Source: JAZGBC01 sp036444495 (lineage in GTDB: Bacteria > Pseudomonadota > Alphaproteobacteria > Kiloniellales > J153). Taken from it: 11,763 nt of DNA. Shown piece after piece: positions 1-6,234 of the stretch. Position 1 is the stretch's first letter. Every line of letters begins with the position of its first letter. The notes under the pieces are model-generated. The model was not told the DNA's origin, did not search any database, and saw only the letters and a list, made by a program, of their open reading frames with translations. Both the position numbers and the translations under genes were made by a program. The DNA lies in NCBI GenBank assembly GCA_036444495.1, contig JAZGBC010000124.1, forward strand, positions 1 through 11,763, written 5' to 3'.

Positions 1-36
1 GAGCCCAACCTGGTGGTCGAGTTCTACTCGAAATAA
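1..36 (+). CDS. rpsD: 30S ribosomal protein S4, C-terminal end (partial)
   Basis: Only the last 11 codons and a TAA stop are inside the window. They read EPNLVVEFYSK, which matches the end of alphaproteobacterial ribosomal protein S4 (the family usually ends in ...NLVVEFYSR/K). S4 binds 16S rRNA early in assembly of the small subunit and contributes to decoding fidelity. A Rho-independent terminator follows within about 80 bases. The neighbourhood, with grxD, bolA and purL close by, is the usual one for rpsD in this class and supports the call. The rest of the gene lies to the left of the window. Confidence 0.85.
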   Translation, partial: EPNLVVEFYSK

Positions 37-44
37 CCGCACCC

Positions 45-75
45 GCCACCCGCGCCGCGCTTGCGGCGTGGTGGC
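45..75. other. Hairpin downstream of rpsD
   Basis: Two stacked perfect stems: GCCACC (45-50) pairs with GGTGGC (70-75), and CGCCGC (53-58) pairs with GCGGCG (63-68) around a GCTT loop. Three unpaired bases separate the stems. No T-run follows, so it is not itself a Rho-independent terminator. It may protect the 3' end of the rpsD mRNA or assist the terminator that starts 8 bases later. Confidence 0.5.
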
Positions 76-82
76 AATTCAG

Positions 83-118
83 AAAAGCTGTCATGCGGAA
101 ACGCCGGGCGGCTTTTTT
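83..118 (+). terminator. Rho-independent terminator of rpsD
   Basis: AAAAGCTGTC (83-92) pairs with GGGCGGCTTTT (107-116), with two G-U pairs. The loop contains its own small GCG-GAAA-CGC hairpin (95-104), whose GAAA is a GNRA-type tetraloop. Six T residues (113-118) follow the G+C stem. It lies directly before the ribosome binding site of the next small gene, so that gene is probably expressed by readthrough or from an overlapping promoter. Confidence 0.65.
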
Positions 119-132
119 GTTGGGAGGCGATT

Positions 133-324
133 ATGCCGAAGGTTGCACTTTACGCGGCGGCCGCCATCTTCGCCCTGGTATCGCTCGTCCACTGGGTCCG
201 CTATTTCCTGGGGACGGAGGTCAGCATCGGCGGCAGCGCGTTCCCTGTCTCCGGCTCCCTCATCGCCGGAATCGTCGCCGCCGTCCTGGCGGCGTGGATG
301 ATATTCGCCAGCCGAAAGATGTGA
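133..324 (+). CDS. Small two-helix membrane protein (63 aa)
   Basis: The protein has two hydrophobic segments, about residues 3-24 and 38-58, joined by a short polar loop with the pattern GTEVSIGGSAFPVSGS. It ends in a basic SRKM tail. The pattern (helix, H-W-V-R-Y-F-L-G, E-V-S-I-G-G, P-V-S, second helix, aromatic-basic end) resembles a family of uncharacterised small inner-membrane proteins of proteobacteria; this is recalled and not searched. The ATG at 133 is chosen because GGGAGG (122-127) sits five bases upstream. A longer in-frame opening from TTG at 61 would read through the rpsD terminator and is not credible. The function is unknown. It is followed by 113 bases without a clear gene and then a membrane-anchored methyltransferase on the same strand. 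Confidence 0.72.
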   Translation: MPKVALYAAAAIFALVSLVHWVRYFLGTEVSIGGSAFPVSGSLIAGIVAAVLAAWMIFASRKM

Positions 325-437
325 GCGCTCCCGCGGCTGTTCTGCCGGGCACGGAGCGGGGCCCGCAAGGCTTGCGCGCGCCCGCGTTCTCGGCTTTACA
401 GGAGCTTGCGGGAAAATTCCGGTGGGGACTGCCCGGC

Positions 438-1226
438 ATGACGGCCGTTTCGCTTGCGCTTCTGAGTTTCGCCGCCGTCTTGGCGGCAAGCAGCGCGTTG
501 CTGGGCTGGCATGTCCTGCGCCTGCGCGCGGAGAAGCACGGGCGCGGGCTGCTGGGCCCCTGGCCGGTCCCCGTAGTCGTGCTGGAGGATTTCGACGCGC
601 GTTTCGCGGCCGGGCCATTGGGTCCCTCGCGCGAAACCGAGATCGCCTTTATCGGCGCCTACCGCGTGCCCGGCGGCGTCTCGGACCTGGAGACCTGGGT
701 GCTCGGCTCGCTGGCCAAGGATGCGGGCAGGATCTTCGAGTTCGGCACGGCGACGGGCAAGACCACGTACCTCCTGGCTCGCAACGCGCCGGCGGCGGCG
801 CGCGTCATCACGCTGACGCTCAAGCCCGCTCAGATCGGCGAGTACCGCGGCGAGGCGGGGGACGACCCGGCGGCCGAGCGCGCCGCGGCCGAGGAGTCGC
901 GCTTCGAAGCCTTCTACTACAGCGGCACTGACGTGGAGCCCAAGATCACCCAGCTTTTCGGCGACAGCAAAGCCTTCGACGCGGCGCCTTACGCCGGGAC
1001 CTGCGATCTGGTCTTCGTCGACGGCTCGCACGCCTATTCCTACGTGAAGAGCGACAGCGAAAAGGCGCTCGAGATGGTCAAGCCCGGCGGGGTCGTGCTC
1101 TGGCACGACTACCGCGGCCCGCGGAGCACCAAGGGCGTCTACCGGGCGCTCAACGAGCTGAAAGACGAATTGGGCCTCCGGCGCCTCGAGGGCACCTCGC
1201 TGGTCGCCTACCGCAAGCCGGGGTGA
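438..1226 (+). CDS. Membrane-anchored class I SAM-dependent methyltransferase (Methyltransf_24-like)
   Basis: The protein has 262 residues. Residues 3-23 form a single hydrophobic helix followed by arginines and lysine, so the protein probably sits in the inner membrane with its catalytic domain in the cytoplasm. The Rossmann domain shows a motif I of the form FEFGTATGKTT (residues 100-110). It also shows D-L-V-F-V-D-G-S-H-A-Y (190-200), a PGG turn (216-218) and H-D-Y (223-225). That spacing, with an aspartate-glycine-x-histidine core, is typical of the Methyltransf_24 group, often found with glycan or small-molecule modification genes. The substrate cannot be read from the sequence. The ATG at 438 has a GGTGGGG stretch 10 bases upstream; no better in-frame start was seen. 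It converges on grxD, with a repeat element between them. Confidence 0.85.
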   Translation: MTAVSLALLSFAAVLAASSALLGWHVLRLRAEKHGRGLLGPWPVPVVVLEDFDARFAAGPLGPSRETEIAFIGAYRVPGGVSDLETWVLGSLAKDAGRIFEFGTATGKTTYLLARNAPAAARVITLTLKPAQIGEYRGEAGDDPAAERAAAEESRFEAFYYSGTDVEPKITQLFGDSKAFDAAPYAGTCDLVFVDGSHAYSYVKSDSEKALEMVKPGGVVLWHDYRGPRSTKGVYRALNELKDELGLRRLEGTSLVAYRKPG

Positions 1227-1264
1227 GGGCGGTTGCCTACATTTCGATGTGGACCGCAATAAAG

Positions 1265-1467
1265 CCCTCCCCCCTTTTGGGACCTTTGCGTAATCCATTT
1301 TTGTCACCCTCGGGCTTGACCCGAGGGTCCACTGCGGCCGCAGAAGCAAACAACAATGATCGTAGAATCAACAGGCTGCGAACGTTGGCCTGGATGCTCG
1401 GGTCAAGCCCGAGCATGACAAAGAGGTGGTCAGGGCAATTACGCAAAGGTCCCCTTGTGGGGGAGGG
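1265..1467. repeat. 203-bp inverted-repeat element (MITE-like) between convergent genes
   Basis: The left end (1265-1294) and right end (1438-1467) are inverted copies matching at 25 of 30 positions, and both include ACCTTTGCGTAAT. Inside lie two hairpins in opposite orientation: 1306-1328 (9-bp stem ACCCTCGGG, loop CTTGA) and 1394-1416 (9-bp stem ATGCTCGGG, loop TCAAG). These CTCGGGCTTGACCCGAG palindromes belong to a type that is scattered in many copies through alphaproteobacterial genomes (recalled knowledge). No transposase is present and no convincing target duplication is seen, so it would have to be mobilised in trans or be a fixed relic. Confidence 0.75.
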
Positions 1468-1492
1468 AGTAAATGGCTTAGCCCCCCCCACG

Positions 1493-1524
1493 AAAAAGCC
1501 GCGCCCGGATGGACGCGGCCTTTT
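1493..1524 (-). terminator. Rho-independent terminator of grxD
   Basis: Read on the minus strand, GCCGCG (1514-1519) pairs with CGCGGC (1498-1503) around a 10-base loop and is followed by five T residues (1493-1497). It lies 25 bases after the grxD stop codon. Matching A and T runs on either side (1493-1497 and 1521-1524) mean it could also stop transcription arriving from the left. Confidence 0.75.
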
Positions 1525-1549
1525 GTTCGGAAGTCCCGGAAGGGCCGGA

Positions 1550-1888
1550 TCAGGCCGCCGGCTGGGCTTCGACGCCCTTGTCGTCGAGCAACTGCTTCAG
1601 CTCGCCGTTCTGGAACATCTCACGCACGATGTCGCAGCCGCCGACGAACTCGCCCTTGACGTAGAGCTGGGGGATGGTCGGCCAGTTGCTGAAGGACTTG
1701 ACGCCCTCGCGCAGGCCCGGGTCCTGGAGCACGTCGATGCCCTTGAACTTCACCCCCACGTGGCTCAGCACCTGCACCACCGCGGCCGAGAAGCCGCACT
1801 GCGGGAAGACCGGCGTGCCCTTCATGAAGAGCACCACCTCGTTGCTGTCGATTTCCTGGCGGATACGTTCCGCGGCGAGATTGTCCAT
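1550..1888 (-). CDS. grxD: Monothiol CGFS glutaredoxin (Grx4 family)
   Basis: This 112-residue protein is full length for the single-domain monothiol glutaredoxins. It has the CGFS active site (residues 31-34), the glutathione-contacting lysine (K23 in the FMKGTP segment), the conserved WPTIPQ strand (69-74) and the GGCDI motif (83-87). Family members bind a [2Fe-2S] cluster together with glutathione and pass it to acceptor proteins or to BolA partners; they are cytoplasmic. GAGGAAA lies seven bases before the ATG. The bolA gene ends 48 bases upstream on the same strand, which fits the known Grx4-BolA heterodimer. It is the last gene of the leftward pur-bolA-grxD series. Confidence 0.95.
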   Translation of the reverse strand: MDNLAAERIRQEIDSNEVVLFMKGTPVFPQCGFSAAVVQVLSHVGVKFKGIDVLQDPGLREGVKSFSNWPTIPQLYVKGEFVGGCDIVREMFQNGELKQLLDDKGVEAQPAA

Positions 1889-1906
1889 GTCTACTTTCCT
1901 CGTATC

Positions 1907-1930
1907 CTGACGCTGACGCTGACTCTGATG
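1907..1930. repeat. Tandem hexamer repeat in the bolA-grxD spacer
   Basis: Four contiguous 6-base units on the + strand: CTGACG, CTGACG, CTGACT, CTGATG. The array fills half of the 48-base spacer between bolA and grxD and ends about ten bases before the grxD ribosome binding site. It could vary in length by slippage and so alter the spacing of the two genes; that is inference. Confidence 0.7.
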
Positions 1931-1936
1931 CTTCGG

Positions 1937-2176
1937 CTAGGCCTCGGTCGGAACCGAGGTCTGCAGGGCCAGCGCGTGCAGTTCGCTGCCCATCCGCCCC
2001 TGTAGGGCCTGGTAGACCATCTGGTGCTGCTGCACCCGGGTCTTGCCCTTGAAGGAGGGCGAGACGATGTAGGCGGCGTAGTGATCGCCGTCCCCGCGCA
2101 GGTCCTCGATGGTGACCTGGGCGTCCGGGATAGCCTGTTTGATCAGGCCCTCGATGTCTCCCGGGCTCATCGCCAT
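1937..2176 (-). CDS. bolA: BolA/IbaG family protein
   Basis: The 79-residue protein covers the whole BolA fold. Key features are the GDGDHY loop (residues 28-33), the R-V-Q-Q-H-Q-M-V-Y signature (47-55) and the conserved histidine in E-L-H-A-L (65-69). The histidines at 32 and 67 are candidates for coordinating a shared [2Fe-2S] cluster with a CGFS glutaredoxin. The short form without an N-terminal extension is closer to the BolA2/IbaG subgroup than to E. coli BolA, so the symbol is used loosely. A GGAGGAG ribosome binding site lies eight bases before the ATG at 2176. It sits between purL (49-base gap) and grxD, a standard alphaproteobacterial arrangement. The likely role is iron-sulfur trafficking or iron sensing together with GrxD. 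Confidence 0.92.
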   Translation of the reverse strand: MAMSPGDIEGLIKQAIPDAQVTIEDLRGDGDHYAAYIVSPSFKGKTRVQQHQMVYQALQGRMGSELHALALQTSVPTEA

Positions 2177-2225
2177 CCTGATAGCTCCTCCTCGTTCCTT
2201 CGCCGGTCCCTGCCTGCGCCCGGAT

Positions 2226-4451
2226 CTATCCGTTCATATAGGCGGGCAGCCAGCTCTCATGCGCCGCCTCGATCTCACCCAGCGATATGGGGCGTCCGCC
2301 GGGCAAGGTCAACACATCGCCCCCGGTGACCCCGATCCGGGCGGCGGCAACGCCGGCTTGCCGGGCGGCCTCCAGGACCGGCTCCGCTTCCCTGGCGGTG
2401 ACAAGATAGCGCCCCTGGTCCTCACCAAACAACCATGCGTGAATTGGGGGCGCCGCGGCGCCATTGCCCGCCCCGTTTTTGGCCTGTGGCGCCTCGATCG
2501 CCGCCCCCAGTCGCCCGGCCAGGGCCATCTCGGCCAGCGCCAGCGCCACCCCCCCATCGGAGAGGTCGTGGCAGGCGCTGACCCGGCCATCGCGGATCAG
2601 GCCGCGCACGAGGTCGCCGTTGCGACGCTCGATGGCGAGGTCCACAGGCGGGGGGGCGCCCTCGCGCCGGCCCACCACCTCCCGCAGGTAGATGGACGCG
2701 CCCAGATGGCCGCGCGTCTCGCCGACCAGTATGATCGCCTCGCCTGCGGCCTTGAAGGCGAGATCGGTCGCGCGCGAGATGTCGTCGACGAGGCCGACCG
2801 CGCCGATCACCGGCGTCGGCGGGATGCCTTTGCCGTTGGTCTCGTTGTAGAGCGAGACGTTGCCGGAGACGACCGGAAAGTCGAGCGCCCGGCAGGCCTC
2901 CGCGATGCCTTCGACGCAGCCGACGAGCTGGCCCATGATCTCGGGCCGCTCCGGGTTGCCGAAGTTGAGGTTGTCGGTGACGGCGAGCGGCTGCGCGCCG
3001 ACGGCGGTCAGATTCCGCCAGGCCTCGGCGACCGCCTGGGCGCCGCCCGCCCGCGGGCTGGCCTGGCAGTAGCGCGGCGTGCAGTCGGTGGTGATCGCGA
3101 GCGCGCGCTCGCTGCCGTGGATGCGCACCAGCGCCGCGTCGCCGCCCGGCCGGCCCACCGTGTCGGCCATGACCATGTGGTCGTACTGCTCCCAGACCCA
3201 GCGCTTGGAGCAGAGGTCGGGCGCGCCGAGCAGGCGCAGCAAGGCTTGGGCCGTGTCCTCCGGCGGCGCCAGGCTCTCGGGCGTGACGTCGGCGGGCTTC
3301 GGCGTCGCGGCCCACGGCCGGTCGTATTCGGGCGAGGCCTCGGCGAGAGGGTCGATCGGCAGGTCGCCGACCACCTCGCCGTTCAGTTTCAGCACCATGC
3401 GCCCCGTATCGGTCAGGCGGCCGATGACGGCGAAGTCCAGGTCCCACTTTTCGAAGACCGCGCGCGCCAAGGTCTCCTTGCCGGGCTGGAGCACCATGAC
3501 CATGCGCTCCTGGCTTTCCGAGAGCATCATCTCGTAAGGCGTCATGCCCTCTTCCCGGCAGGGCACCCGATCGAGGTCGAGCTCGACGCCCAGGCCGCCC
3601 TTGGAGGCCATTTCGAAGGTCGAGCAGGTGAGCCCCGCGGCGCCCATGTCCTGGATCGCGACGATGGCGTCGGTCGCCATCAGCTCCAGGCAGGCCTCGA
3701 TCAGGAGCTTCTCGGTGAAGGGGTCGCCGACCTGGACGGTCGGGCGCTTCTCGTCGGTTTCCTCGTCGAACTCGGCCGAGGCCATGGTCGCGCCATGGAT
3801 GCCGTCGCGCCCGGTCTTGGAGCCGACGTAGACGATCGGGTTGCCGACGCCCGAGGCCTCGGAGGTGAATATCCGGTCCTTGGGCGCGATCCCGACGGTC
3901 ATGGCGTTGACCAGGATGTTGCCGTCGTAGCCCGGGTCGAAATTGACCTCGCCGCCGACGGTGGGCACGCCGACGCAGTTGCCGTAGCCGCCGATCCCGG
4001 CGACCACGCCGGCGAGCAAGTGCCGCGTCTTGGGATGCGCCGGGTCGCCGAAGCGGAGCGCGTTGAGGTTGGCCACCGGCCGCGCGCCCATGGTGAAGAC
4101 GTCGCGCAGGATACCGCCGACGCCGGTGGCGGCGCCCTGGTAGGGCTCGATGAAGCTGGGGTGGTTATGGCTCTCCATCTTGAAGACGGCGGCCAGGCCG
4201 TCGCCGATATCGATGACGCCGGCGTTCTCGCCCGGTCCGTGGATCACGCGGGGCCCCTCGGTCGGCAGGGTCTTGAGCCACTTCTTGGAGGACTTGTAGG
4301 AGCAGTGCTCCGACCACATGACCGAGAAGATGCCGAGTTCGAGCAGGTTCGGCGCGCGCCCCATGAGATCCAGGATGAGGTCGTATTCCGCCGCGCTCAG
4401 GCCGTGCTCGGTGACGATCTCGGGCGTTGGCGCGCGCTCGTTCGGCTTCAC
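2226..4451 (-). CDS. purL: Phosphoribosylformylglycinamidine synthase, large subunit PurL (short form)
   Basis: PurL is the ATP-dependent synthetase subunit that converts FGAR to FGAM, using ammonia delivered by PurQ. At 741 residues it is the short type, which needs separate PurS and PurQ subunits; both are encoded just upstream. Visible motifs are S-E-H-C-S-Y-K-S-S (47-55), E-S-H-N-H-P-S (93-99), G-G-I-L-R-D-V-F-T-M-G-A-R-P (112-125), S-K-T-G-R-D-G-I-H-G (211-220) and Q-D-M-G-A-A-G-L-T-C-S (267-277). The second half repeats the PurM-like fold (N-L-N-F-G-N-P; C-H-D-L-S-D-G-G). The start is GTG, and it overlaps the purQ stop as GTGA, which indicates translational coupling. GGAGG sits eight bases upstream inside the purQ end. 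No frameshift or missing motif is seen. Confidence 0.97.
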   Translation of the reverse strand: MKPNERAPTPEIVTEHGLSAAEYDLILDLMGRAPNLLELGIFSVMWSEHCSYKSSKKWLKTLPTEGPRVIHGPGENAGVIDIGDGLAAVFKMESHNHPSFIEPYQGAATGVGGILRDVFTMGARPVANLNALRFGDPAHPKTRHLLAGVVAGIGGYGNCVGVPTVGGEVNFDPGYDGNILVNAMTVGIAPKDRIFTSEASGVGNPIVYVGSKTGRDGIHGATMASAEFDEETDEKRPTVQVGDPFTEKLLIEACLELMATDAIVAIQDMGAAGLTCSTFEMASKGGLGVELDLDRVPCREEGMTPYEMMLSESQERMVMVLQPGKETLARAVFEKWDLDFAVIGRLTDTGRMVLKLNGEVVGDLPIDPLAEASPEYDRPWAATPKPADVTPESLAPPEDTAQALLRLLGAPDLCSKRWVWEQYDHMVMADTVGRPGGDAALVRIHGSERALAITTDCTPRYCQASPRAGGAQAVAEAWRNLTAVGAQPLAVTDNLNFGNPERPEIMGQLVGCVEGIAEACRALDFPVVSGNVSLYNETNGKGIPPTPVIGAVGLVDDISRATDLAFKAAGEAIILVGETRGHLGASIYLREVVGRREGAPPPVDLAIERRNGDLVRGLIRDGRVSACHDLSDGGVALALAEMALAGRLGAAIEAPQAKNGAGNGAAAPPIHAWLFGEDQGRYLVTAREAEPVLEAARQAGVAAARIGVTGGDVLTLPGGRPISLGEIEAAHESWLPAYMNG

Positions 4452-5152
4452 GAAAGCGCCTCCACCAGGCCGTCGAACAGGGGCCGTCCGTCGCTGCCGG
4501 AAAGCGCCGGGTCCGCCAGGCGCTCGGGGTGCGGCATCATGCCCAGTACGGTCTTCTCCTCGTTGAAGACGCCGGCGATGTTGCGCGCCGCGCCGTTGGG
4601 GTTGGCCTCCGCATCCGTCTCGCCGTTCTTCCCGCAGTAGCGGAAGGCGATCTGGCCGCGCTCTTCCAGGCGGTCCAGCTCGTCTTCGTCGGCGACATAG
4701 TTGCCGTCGTGGTGGGCGACCGGGATGCGCAGGCGCTGTCCCGTCTCGTAGCGGCTGGTGAAGAGGCTCTGGCTGGTCTCGACGCGGATGTGGACGTCGC
4801 GGCAGACGAACTTCAGGCTGGCGTTGGGCAGGAACGCCCCGGGCAGCAGGCCGGTCTCCGTCAGGACCTGGAAACCGTTGCAGATGCCCAGCACCGGCAC
4901 GCCCTTTTTCGCCCGGCGCACCACCTCTCTCATGGCCGGCGAATGGGCCGCCATGGCGCCGCAGCGCAGGTAGTCGCCGTAGGCGAAACCGCCGGGCAGG
5001 ACGATGAGATCGACCTTCTCGAAATCCGCCTCCTTGTGCCAGACCATGGCCGGCTCGCCCTTGCCCCGCAGCGCGCGCATGGACTGGCCGAGCGCGACCT
5101 GCACGTCGCGGTCGCAGTTGGAACCGGGAAAGACGATGACGGCGGCTTTCAT
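4448..5152 (-). CDS. purQ: Phosphoribosylformylglycinamidine synthase, glutaminase subunit PurQ
   Basis: PurQ is the class I glutamine amidotransferase of FGAM synthase; it hydrolyses glutamine and channels ammonia to PurL. The 234-residue protein has the nucleophile C91 in V-L-G-I-C-N-G-F-Q and the catalytic pair H208/E210 in M-M-P-H-P-E-R. The N-terminus, A-V-I-V-F-P-G-S-N-C-D-R-D (4-16), and L-P-G-G-F-A-Y-G-D-Y-L-R-C-G-A (52-66) are typical of the family. The ATG at 5152 is preceded by a GAGGA about ten bases upstream. Its stop shares bases with the purL start (GTGA), so the two subunits are probably made in a fixed ratio. The 73-base gap to purS carries no gene. Confidence 0.97.
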   Translation of the reverse strand: MKAAVIVFPGSNCDRDVQVALGQSMRALRGKGEPAMVWHKEADFEKVDLIVLPGGFAYGDYLRCGAMAAHSPAMREVVRRAKKGVPVLGICNGFQVLTETGLLPGAFLPNASLKFVCRDVHIRVETSQSLFTSRYETGQRLRIPVAHHDGNYVADEDELDRLEERGQIAFRYCGKNGETDAEANPNGAARNIAGVFNEEKTVLGMMPHPERLADPALSGSDGRPLFDGLVEALS

Positions 5153-5225
5153 TCTGGCCAGATCCTCGTGCGGGCCTCGGGTTCCGCGGCCGGAGGGCTC
5201 CGATAGAGATCGTGCGCGGCCCGGC

Positions 5226-5480
5226 TCACGGGGCGCCTTGGCCGTCCAGCTCGATCGCGTAGTTCTCGATCACCGTGTTGGCCAACAGCTTCTCGCACAT
5301 GGCCGTCAGGCTCTCCCGCGCCCGCGCCGGGTCGCTCTCGGCGAGGTCCAACTCGATCACCTTGCCCTGGCGCACCCCTTCCACGCCGGCGAAGCCGAGC
5401 GATGCGAGCGCGTTCTGGATGGCCTTGCCTTGGGGGTCGAGGATGCCGGGTTTGAGGGTGACGTGGACGCGGGCTTTCAC
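5226..5480 (-). CDS. purS: Phosphoribosylformylglycinamidine synthase subunit PurS
   Basis: This small 84-residue subunit bridges PurL and PurQ and helps transfer ammonia between them. The sequence starts K-A-R-V-H-V-T-L-K-P-G-I-L-D-P-Q-G and continues with the V-R-Q-G-K-V-I-E-L-D-L segment (36-46). Near the end it has the C-E-K-L-L-A-N-T-V-I-E-N-Y pattern (62-74), all characteristic of PurS. The start codon is GTG, chosen because GGGGAGG lies nine bases upstream and the family N-terminus begins exactly there. A good promoter sits 49 bases further upstream (5529-5557, minus strand), which makes this the first gene of the purS-purQ-purL-bolA-grxD transcript. Confidence 0.96.
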   Translation of the reverse strand: MKARVHVTLKPGILDPQGKAIQNALASLGFAGVEGVRQGKVIELDLAESDPARARESLTAMCEKLLANTVIENYAIELDGQGAP

Positions 5481-5528
5481 GAAAAAGAGCCTCCCCGAAT
5501 CGCCCCCACCGGCATGGCGGGGAAGCGG

Positions 5529-5557
5529 AATTTACCGGCGCCTTGGTGGCATGACAA
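5529..5557 (-). promoter_or_regulatory. Sigma70-like promoter of purSQL
   Basis: On the minus strand, TTGTCA (5552-5557; five of six match the -35 consensus) is followed by a 17-base spacer and TAAATT (5529-5534; four of six match the -10 consensus). Transcription would begin near 5522, giving a leader of about 40 bases before the purS GTG. No operator was recognised next to it. Confidence 0.55.
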
Positions 5558-5680
5558 GGTGTGGGCGATAGCCTGATAGGGGATAAGTCCGTGGTCTTTG
5601 CAAAGGTAGGCCGTCACCTTCGGTTTCTCGCTTCCGGGCGATTGCGCAGTGCAAGAGATAAAAGTCCTAAATCCAGGAGT

Positions 5681-5785
5681 TGTGCTAATTTAAACTTATT
5701 CACCTTCTTAGGAAATATATATAAGTTATTGTGAAAATTTATAAATATCATTTTATCCCGTCGATTATCCACAGAGCGATCCACA
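5681..5785. other. AT-rich island with clustered DnaA-box-like 9-mers (possible origin or DnaA-binding region)
   Basis: Measured against TTWTNCACA, five 9-mers occur in 105 bases. They are 5681-5689 (minus, 7/9), 5696-5704 TTATTCACC (8/9), 5730-5738 (minus, ATTTTCACA, 8/9), 5765-5773 TTATCCACA (perfect) and 5777-5785 CGATCCACA (7/9, exactly 12 bases after the perfect one). Between them, 5705-5756 contains only 7 G or C in 52 bases, in an otherwise strongly GC-rich window, and could unwind easily. This combination is what a bacterial replication origin looks like, but a DnaA-titration site or DnaA-regulated control region would look similar. The purS promoter lies more than 120 bases away, so the island is not needed to explain it. 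No CtrA full site (TTAA-N7-TTAA) was found. Confidence 0.45.
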
Positions 5786-5804
5786 TGTATAAATTCCTAA
5801 ACTC

Positions 5805-5833
5805 TTGCATTGGTAGGTCTCTTGGTGCATACT
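5805..5833 (+). promoter_or_regulatory. Possible promoter of the small unit at 5876
   Basis: TTGCAT (5805-5810), a 17-base spacer and CATACT (5828-5833; four of six match the -10 consensus) lie at the right edge of the AT-rich island. A transcript starting near 5840 would run into the hairpin at 5834-5861 and the open frame at 5876. The -35 matches only its TTG core, so the call is tentative. Confidence 0.35.
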
Positions 5834-5861
5834 CCCGATCGCCCTGGGGGGGATGATCGGG
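5834..5861 (+). other. Leader hairpin before the small open frame
   Basis: CCCGATC (5834-5840) pairs perfectly with GATCGGG (5855-5861) around a 14-base loop containing a run of seven G. It ends 14 bases before the ATG at 5876. It could be a 5' stabilising or regulatory structure, or an operator-like palindrome on DNA. Confidence 0.4.
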
Positions 5862-5875
5862 TATAGCGGGAAGGC

Positions 5876-6136
5876 ATGATCAGTCCATATCTCTTGCGGC
5901 CCTTGCGGTCGCTGAAGGAAGCTTTTGGCATCTTGCAGGAGGACCCGGGGCGGCGGGACGAGTCGCCGGGCCCGACGGCTGTGCCGCCTTCAGCCGGGGG
6001 ACAGTGGGCGTTGGGGGCGGCGGAGCTGCACGAGGCGGCAAAGCGGGCCCGCAGTACTCCCGGCAGAGCTTCCGGCGCCGGGATCCTGACCGAGGAACGG
6101 CCGAGGCCCAGCGGACGCTCGGCGGCAGAGGACTGA
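5876..6136 (+). CDS. Hypothetical small protein (86 aa), uncertain
   Basis: The open frame begins M-I-S-P-Y-L-L-R-P-L-R-S-L-K-E-A-F, a plausible amphipathic N-terminal helix. The rest is a Pro/Gly/Ala/Arg-rich and probably disordered tail. No catalytic motif or domain was recognised. Third codon positions are mostly G or C, as in neighbouring genes. A possible promoter (5805-5833) lies upstream and a strong hairpin (6173-6194) downstream. The GGAAGG before the ATG is only one base away, which is too close for an ideal ribosome binding site; this weakens the call. A noncoding RNA across the same stretch is an alternative. The frame lies between purC and purS, which are adjacent in many relatives, so the segment looks like an insertion in that spacer. 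Confidence 0.35.
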   Translation: MISPYLLRPLRSLKEAFGILQEDPGRRDESPGPTAVPPSAGGQWALGAAELHEAAKRARSTPGRASGAGILTEERPRPSGRSAAED

Positions 6137-6172
6137 TCGGAACACCTGTCCGCGCGGTGGACCAGCGAACGA

Positions 6173-6194
6173 GGGCGCCCTCGAAAGGGCGCCC
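6173..6194. other. Perfect 9-bp hairpin between purC and the small unit
   Basis: GGGCGCCCT (6173-6181) pairs with AGGGCGCCC (6186-6194) around a CGAA loop. No T-run follows on either strand, so intrinsic termination is unlikely in the classical form. It sits 41 bases after the purC stop (minus strand) and 37 bases after the small frame at 5876-6136, so it may mark the 3' end of either transcript. Confidence 0.5.
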
Positions 6195-6234
6195 CAAATC
6201 ATCCAGCATCCAGCGATGAGCGGTCCGCTTCGGC

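Noticed and set aside
396..1349. Minus-strand frame opposite the first methyltransferase
   Set aside because: It overlaps a gene with clear methyltransferase motifs, and its product is arginine/alanine-rich without a domain.
1237..1491. 84-codon minus-strand frame across the inverted-repeat element
   Set aside because: The peptide is just the translation of the palindromes (strings such as M-L-G-L-D-P-S-I and D-P-R-V-K-P-E). This is a common false gene call in alphaproteobacterial repeats.
2109..4640. Very long open frame on the + strand opposite purL and purQ (843 codons)
   Set aside because: It is the antisense shadow of two clearly functional GC-rich genes. Its product is a low-complexity Arg/Ala/Gly/Asp-rich string with no recognisable domain.
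5153..5225. Riboswitch or gene in the purS-purQ gap
   Set aside because: Only 73 bases, with a trivial 5-bp hairpin and no conserved riboswitch core.
5840..6200. A known structured RNA (RNase P RNA, tmRNA, SRP RNA or 6S RNA)
   Set aside because: None of the conserved core strings of these RNAs is present. Only simple hairpins are seen.
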